Positions 7,178 to 9,361 of a DNA stretch of 9,361 nt are shown here, piece by piece. Under the pieces are notes generated by a model. The model had not been told where the DNA came from, did not search any database, and saw only the letters and a program-made list of their open reading frames with translations. The position numbers were made by a program, and so were the translations under genes. This DNA comes from an uncultured Oscillospiraceae bacterium. GTDB lineage: Bacteria; Bacillota; Clostridia; Oscillospirales; Oscillospiraceae. The stretch covers positions 1-9,361 of the forward strand of contig CAAEUZ010000132.1 in assembly GCA_900759385.1 (NCBI GenBank), read 5' to 3'. Every line of letters starts with the position of its first letter. The stretch's first letter is position 1.

Positions 7178-7214
7178 TTTGGCCGCCCCCACGGCTCTCT
7201 CGGGGGCGGCCAAA
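7178..7214 (+). terminator. 13-bp hairpin at the end of the shikimate operon
   Basis: TTTGGCCGCCCCC (7178-7190) pairs perfectly with GGGGGCGGCCAAA (7202-7214) around an 11-base loop. It begins seven bases after the enoate reductase stop codon and precedes the next promoter. The following bases are A+T-rich but not a T run, so it is an atypical terminator and may also serve to stabilise the 3' end. Confidence 0.6.
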
Positions 7215-7231
7215 ATTCATAAAATTTACTA

Positions 7232-7260
7232 TTGACAATTTAAAGCGGCAAGACTATAAT
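7232..7260 (+). promoter_or_regulatory. Perfect consensus sigma-70/sigma-A promoter of the T-box/lyase unit
   Basis: TTGACA (7232-7237) and TATAAT (7255-7260) both match consensus exactly with a 17-base spacer. The region upstream is A+T-rich. Transcription should start near 7267. Such a strong promoter suggests that the leader is made continuously and that control lies in attenuation by the T-box. Confidence 0.9.
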
Positions 7261-7266
7261 TCAACA

Positions 7267-7590
7267 CAAGCAATTCAACAGCGAGCAAAGGCTATGACTG
7301 CGGAATAGTACCGGGAGACGGCGGCGCATGCCGCCAGGTCCTGCAGAGAAGTGCCGGTCGGTGCAAGGCACGAGGACACGGCCCGGGAATACACGCAAGA
7401 GCCGCCCCACGAAAGCGTTTTTCGCCGGTAGGCCGGGCCGGGCTTCTCCCGTTACAGAGATAGAGTATCTCCGGCGCACCTGCCGGACGTAGTCGAAAAG
7501 GCCGCAGACCGTGAGGCTGCGGTAAATTGAGGTGGTAACACGGGGTTTGGCGCTCGTCCTCTGCAAGGGAGGAAGAGCGTTTTTTCTTTT
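7267..7590 (+). promoter_or_regulatory. T-box riboswitch, tyrosine specifier (UAC)
   Basis: This leader would read the charging of tRNA-Tyr and control the downstream lyase by transcription attenuation. In Stem I, TGCG 7299-7302 pairs with CGCA 7394-7397 and CCGGG 7311-7315 with CCCGG 7382-7386. These enclose a loop with AGTA (7307-7310) opposite GAA (7387-7389), the T-box loop E motif. The specifier follows as TAC (7390-7392), a Tyr codon. The upper arm has GTCCT 7338-7342 with AGGAC 7373-7377, GTGCC 7351-7355 with GGCAC 7367-7371, and the typical apical loop GGTCGGTGCAA. Stem III is CCGCAG 7502-7507 with CTGCGG 7517-7522. In the antiterminator GAGG (7529-7532) pairs with CCTC (7558-7561), ACGGG (7540-7544) with CTCGT (7553-7557), and the bulge TGGTAAC has TGGT (7533-7536) for the tRNA ACCA end. 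A 6-bp hairpin GGCGGC/GCCGCC at 7320-7335 is an extra within Stem I. Confidence 0.93.
7551..7590 (+). terminator. Intrinsic terminator of the T-box leader
   Basis: CGCTC (7551-7555) pairs with GAGCG (7575-7579) and, after one mismatch, TCCTC (7557-7561) pairs with GAGGA (7569-7573). The run TTTTTTCTTTT follows at 7580-7590. The 5' arm contains the bases that complete the antiterminator, so the two structures are mutually exclusive, as expected for a T-box. Confidence 0.88.
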
Positions 7591-7622
7591 CCTCAAACCC
7601 CGGCGGGAGTTATCGCCAAATG

Positions 7623-7650
7623 GCTCCTTCCAAATACGAAAAAAAGGAGC
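7623..7650 (+). promoter_or_regulatory. Hairpin masking the lyase ribosome binding site
   Basis: GCTCCTT (7623-7629) is perfectly complementary to AAGGAGC (7644-7650), which contains the ribosome binding site of the lyase gene. The loop is 14 bases and A-rich. The hairpin lies between the leader terminator and the ATG at 7659, so it could lower translation even when transcription reads through. The pairing is seen directly; a regulatory role is inferred. Confidence 0.5.
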
Positions 7651-7658
7651 AAAGAGAA

Positions 7659-9107
7659 ATGGCAAACATCAAATTTCACACCGGTATGGACATCCCCCTC
7701 GAGCTGCACAAGGTGCGCATGGTGCAGAAGCTGAACCTTCAGCCCGTCGAGCGCCGGCTTGCCGCCATCACAGAGGCCGGCAACAACACCTTCCTGCTGA
7801 AAAACGAGGATATTTTCCTCGACATGCTCACCGACTCGGGCGTCAACGCCATGAGCGACCGCCAGACCGCCGCCATGCTCATCTGTGACGACAGCTACGC
7901 GGGCAGCGCCAGCTTCACCAGGCTGGAGAACAAGGTACATGAGATCTTCGGCACCAAGTTCTTCCTCCCCGCCCACCAGGGCAGGGCGTGCGAGAACATC
8001 ATCGCCATGGCCTTCGTCAAGCCCGGAGACGTGGTGCCGATGAACTTCCACTTCACCACCACCAAGGCGCACATAACCCGCCTGGGCGGCACGGTGGCCG
8101 AGCTCGTCATCGACGAGGGCCTCGCCACCACCAGCGACAACCCCTTCAAGGGCAACTTCGACCTCGACAAGCTGCGCGCCCTGATCAAAGAGGTCGGACC
8201 GGAGCGCATCCCCTTCCTGCGCGTGGAGGCCGGCACGAACCTAATCGGCGGCCAGCCCCTGAGCCTGCAGAACATGCGCGAGACCTGCGGGATCTGCCGG
8301 GAGCACGGCATCATGACCGTGCTGGACGCCAGCCTGCTGCAGGATAACCTCTACTTCATAAAGACGCGCGAGGCGGCCTGCAAGGACATGTCCATCCGCG
8401 AGATCACCCGCGCGGTGGCCGACCAGTTCGACATCGTGTACTTCTCCGCGCGCAAGTTCGGCTTTGCCCGCGGCGGCGGCATCGCCATGCGCGACGGCAA
8501 GCTCTGCGAGCAGATGCGCGAGCTGGTGCCCATGTTTGAGGGCTTCCTCACCTACGGCGGCATGAGCGTCCGTGAGATGGAGGCCATCACCGTGGGCCTG
8601 GAGGAGACCATGGACGAGGACGTCATCAGCCAGGGCCCCATCTTCATCGACTTCATGTGCAAAGAGTTCCAGAAGCGCGGCGTACCTGTCGTGACTCCCG
8701 CCGGCGGCCTGGGCTGCCACCTGAACGCGCGCGAGTTCCTGCCGCACATCGACGACCACGAGTACCCGGCCGGCGCGCTGGCCGCGGCGGTGTACATTGC
8801 CGGCGGCGTGCGCGGTATGGAGCGCGGCACTCTCAGCGAGCAGCGCGAGCCGGACGGCACCGAGCCGATAGCCGACGTCGAACTGCTGCGCCTGGCCATG
8901 CCGCGCCGCGTGTTCACCATGAGCCAGGTGCTCTACGCCGTGGACCGCATAACGTGGCTCTTTGAGAACCGCGACCTCGTCGGCGGGCTGCGCTGGGTGG
9001 AGGAGCCGAGCTCCCTGCGCTTCTTCTTCGGCCGCCTGGCCCCGACCAGCGACTGGCAGGAAAAGCTGGCCGCCAAATTCCGCGCCGACTTCGGCGACAG
9101 CCTGTGA
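7659..9107 (+). CDS. PLP-dependent beta-eliminating lyase, tyrosine phenol-lyase/tryptophanase family, divergent
   Basis: This 482-residue protein aligns along its length with tyrosine phenol-lyase (about 456 residues) and tryptophanase (about 471), which cleave aromatic amino acids to phenol or indole, pyruvate and ammonia. Conserved parts are LTDSGVNAMSD (57-67), HQGR (106-109), NLIGGQP (194-200), D223 for the PLP ring nitrogen, and the Schiff-base lysine K266 in SARK. HFTTTKAH (131-138) and R389 in MERG match the phenol-lyase rather than the tryptophanase pattern (Asp and Ile/Val there). RLAMPRR (411-417) holds the carboxylate-binding Arg. The conserved PLP-contacting Arg of DATRC is L226, and the cation-site Asn before IGG is R271. 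The enzyme may therefore act on another substrate. The ATG at 7659 has AAAAAGGAG nine bases upstream; an in-frame ATG at 7620 is a weaker start with GGGAG before it. Expression is controlled by the tyrosine T-box. Confidence 0.88.
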   Translation: MANIKFHTGMDIPLELHKVRMVQKLNLQPVERRLAAITEAGNNTFLLKNEDIFLDMLTDSGVNAMSDRQTAAMLICDDSYAGSASFTRLENKVHEIFGTKFFLPAHQGRACENIIAMAFVKPGDVVPMNFHFTTTKAHITRLGGTVAELVIDEGLATTSDNPFKGNFDLDKLRALIKEVGPERIPFLRVEAGTNLIGGQPLSLQNMRETCGICREHGIMTVLDASLLQDNLYFIKTREAACKDMSIREITRAVADQFDIVYFSARKFGFARGGGIAMRDGKLCEQMRELVPMFEGFLTYGGMSVREMEAITVGLEETMDEDVISQGPIFIDFMCKEFQKRGVPVVTPAGGLGCHLNAREFLPHIDDHEYPAGALAAAVYIAGGVRGMERGTLSEQREPDGTEPIADVELLRLAMPRRVFTMSQVLYAVDRITWLFENRDLVGGLRWVEEPSSLRFFFGRLAPTSDWQEKLAAKFRADFGDSL

Positions 9108-9118
9108 TAATGCGGTAA

Positions 9119-9124
9119 TATAAT
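9119..9124 (+). promoter_or_regulatory. Possible -10 element of a short transcript
   Basis: TATAAT matches the -10 consensus exactly and sits 12 bases after the lyase stop codon. No convincing -35 lies upstream; GCGACA with a 19-base spacer is the nearest. If active, transcription would start near 9131, at the first base of a TTGC/GCAA stem. Confidence 0.35.
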
Positions 9125-9130
9125 AGTGAC

Positions 9131-9205
9131 TTGCCAAACTAAGTGCAACAGGAGCAGGGTTCAAAGTCCCATAGCTCCTGGGGAGAATGTAAGTTAAGCA
9201 TTTTT
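9131..9205 (+). ncRNA. Structured stretch, possible small RNA or lyase 3' untranslated region
   Basis: TTGC (9131-9134) pairs with GCAA (9145-9148). Immediately next, CAGGAGC (9149-9155) pairs with GCTCCTG (9174-9180), with an inner GGG/CCC stem (9157-9159 with 9168-9170) closing a TTCAAA-containing loop. AAGTTAA (9191-9197) could pair with TTAACTT (9240-9246) beyond the terminator. With the -10 element before it and the terminator after it, this would be an RNA of about 110 nt. It matches no RNA family I recognise. It may simply be the 3' end of the lyase message. Confidence 0.35.
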
Positions 9206-9241
9206 CGAGACCTGGCGCTGATCAACGCCAGGTCTCGTTTT
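9206..9241 (+). terminator. Strong intrinsic terminator after the lyase
   Basis: CGAGACCTGGCG (9206-9217) pairs perfectly over 12 bp with CGCCAGGTCTCG (9226-9237) around an 8-base loop, followed by TTTT. It ends the lyase transcript and any short RNA started at 9131. Confidence 0.85.
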
Positions 9242-9361
9242 AACTTGGCGGGAGTGACACGGGAAAGGTTCCTGCCCTTGGGACTCCCTCAGTAGGCCGC
9301 TGAGGTTCTCAACCGTCCCTTCCTGCCGTGCGCAGTACGGGTCGGCATGGACTTGCCCTTG
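9242..9361. other. Unassigned right-hand edge with several hairpins
   Basis: Small stems are visible: CCTCAG/CTGAGG around 9287-9305 and CCGT/ACGG around 9327-9341. No start codon with a ribosome binding site is seen. A minus-strand frame is open from the edge back to about 9194, but it crosses the terminator and its composition is not convincing. It could be the start of a structured RNA or a mobile element that continues beyond the window. Confidence 0.3.

Noticed and set aside
7320..7602. CRISPR-like or repeat array within the leader
   Set aside because: The repeated G+C-rich segments are helices of the T-box and are not regularly spaced direct repeats. No CRISPR array, tRNA or rRNA gene is seen in the window.
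7620..7658. An earlier in-frame ATG for the lyase, or a short leader peptide
   Set aside because: GGGAG at 7605-7609 could serve it, but the extra 13 residues are lysine- and glutamate-rich and the AAAAAGGAG before 7659 is better placed. It remains possible but is the weaker choice.
7659..9107. Annotation as an ordinary tryptophanase
   Set aside because: The substrate-site pattern (Thr in HFTTT, Arg in MERG) follows tyrosine phenol-lyase, the regulator specifier is Tyr, and the cofactor pocket differs from both families.
9194..9361. A minus-strand open frame running in from the right edge
   Set aside because: It runs through the 12-bp terminator, has no recognisable motif, and the partial product does not look like a typical protein end.

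Overview
The window is G+C-rich in its genes (strong G/C preference at third codon positions) with short A+T-rich intergenic stretches. It contains a complete T-box leader with a tyrosine specifier, strong AGGAGG-type ribosome binding sites and sigma-A-like promoters. This suggests a high-GC anaerobic member of the Bacillota (Clostridia, perhaps an Oscillospirales-type gut organism). The genus is an inference, and nothing in the window fixes it.

Region 1 (1-1182): a short possible C-terminal end of an upstream plus-strand gene, two adjacent A+T-rich palindromes, then a minus-strand LysR-family regulator. The divergent gap carries a T-N11-A LysR box, an extended -10 promoter for the regulator and a -35/-10 promoter for the rightward operon. 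The box is centred about 64 bases upstream of the predicted operon start.

Region 2 (1183-7170): a rightward operon with a YdiB-like quinate/shikimate dehydrogenase, a YdiM/YdiN-like MFS transporter, a TIM-barrel protein of the sugar phosphate isomerase / 3-dehydroshikimate dehydratase (QuiC/AsbF) superfamily, a second YdiB-like dehydrogenase, and a large FMN/FAD/4Fe-4S enoate reductase of the 2,4-dienoyl-CoA reductase / BaiCD type. The gene set recalls the shikimate-responsive qui operons of Listeria monocytogenes, which are controlled by the LysR protein QuiR. The likely job is import and oxidation of shikimate (or quinate) to 3-dehydroshikimate, followed by dehydration to protocatechuate. 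A parallel branch may reduce the ring with the enoate reductase and the second dehydrogenase. A 12-bp hairpin follows the TIM-barrel gene and a 13-bp hairpin ends the operon; neither has a U-tract.

Region 3 (7215-9107): a separate transcription unit with a perfect consensus promoter (TTGACA-17-TATAAT), a T-box riboswitch whose specifier codon reads UAC (Tyr), an intrinsic terminator, a hairpin that would mask the ribosome binding site, and a divergent PLP-dependent beta-eliminating lyase. The lyase keeps several tyrosine phenol-lyase substrate-site residues, but replaces the conserved PLP-contacting Arg by Leu and the cation-site Asn by Arg.

Region 4 (9108-9361): a -10 element, a compact structured stretch ending in a strong intrinsic terminator (a possible small RNA of about 110 nt), then about 120 bases to the edge in which I recognise no gene.

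The most unusual parts are the tyrosine T-box placed over a tyrosine phenol-lyase-like enzyme with an altered active site, and the pairing of two dehydrogenases with apparently different cofactor motifs with an enoate reductase in one shikimate operon.
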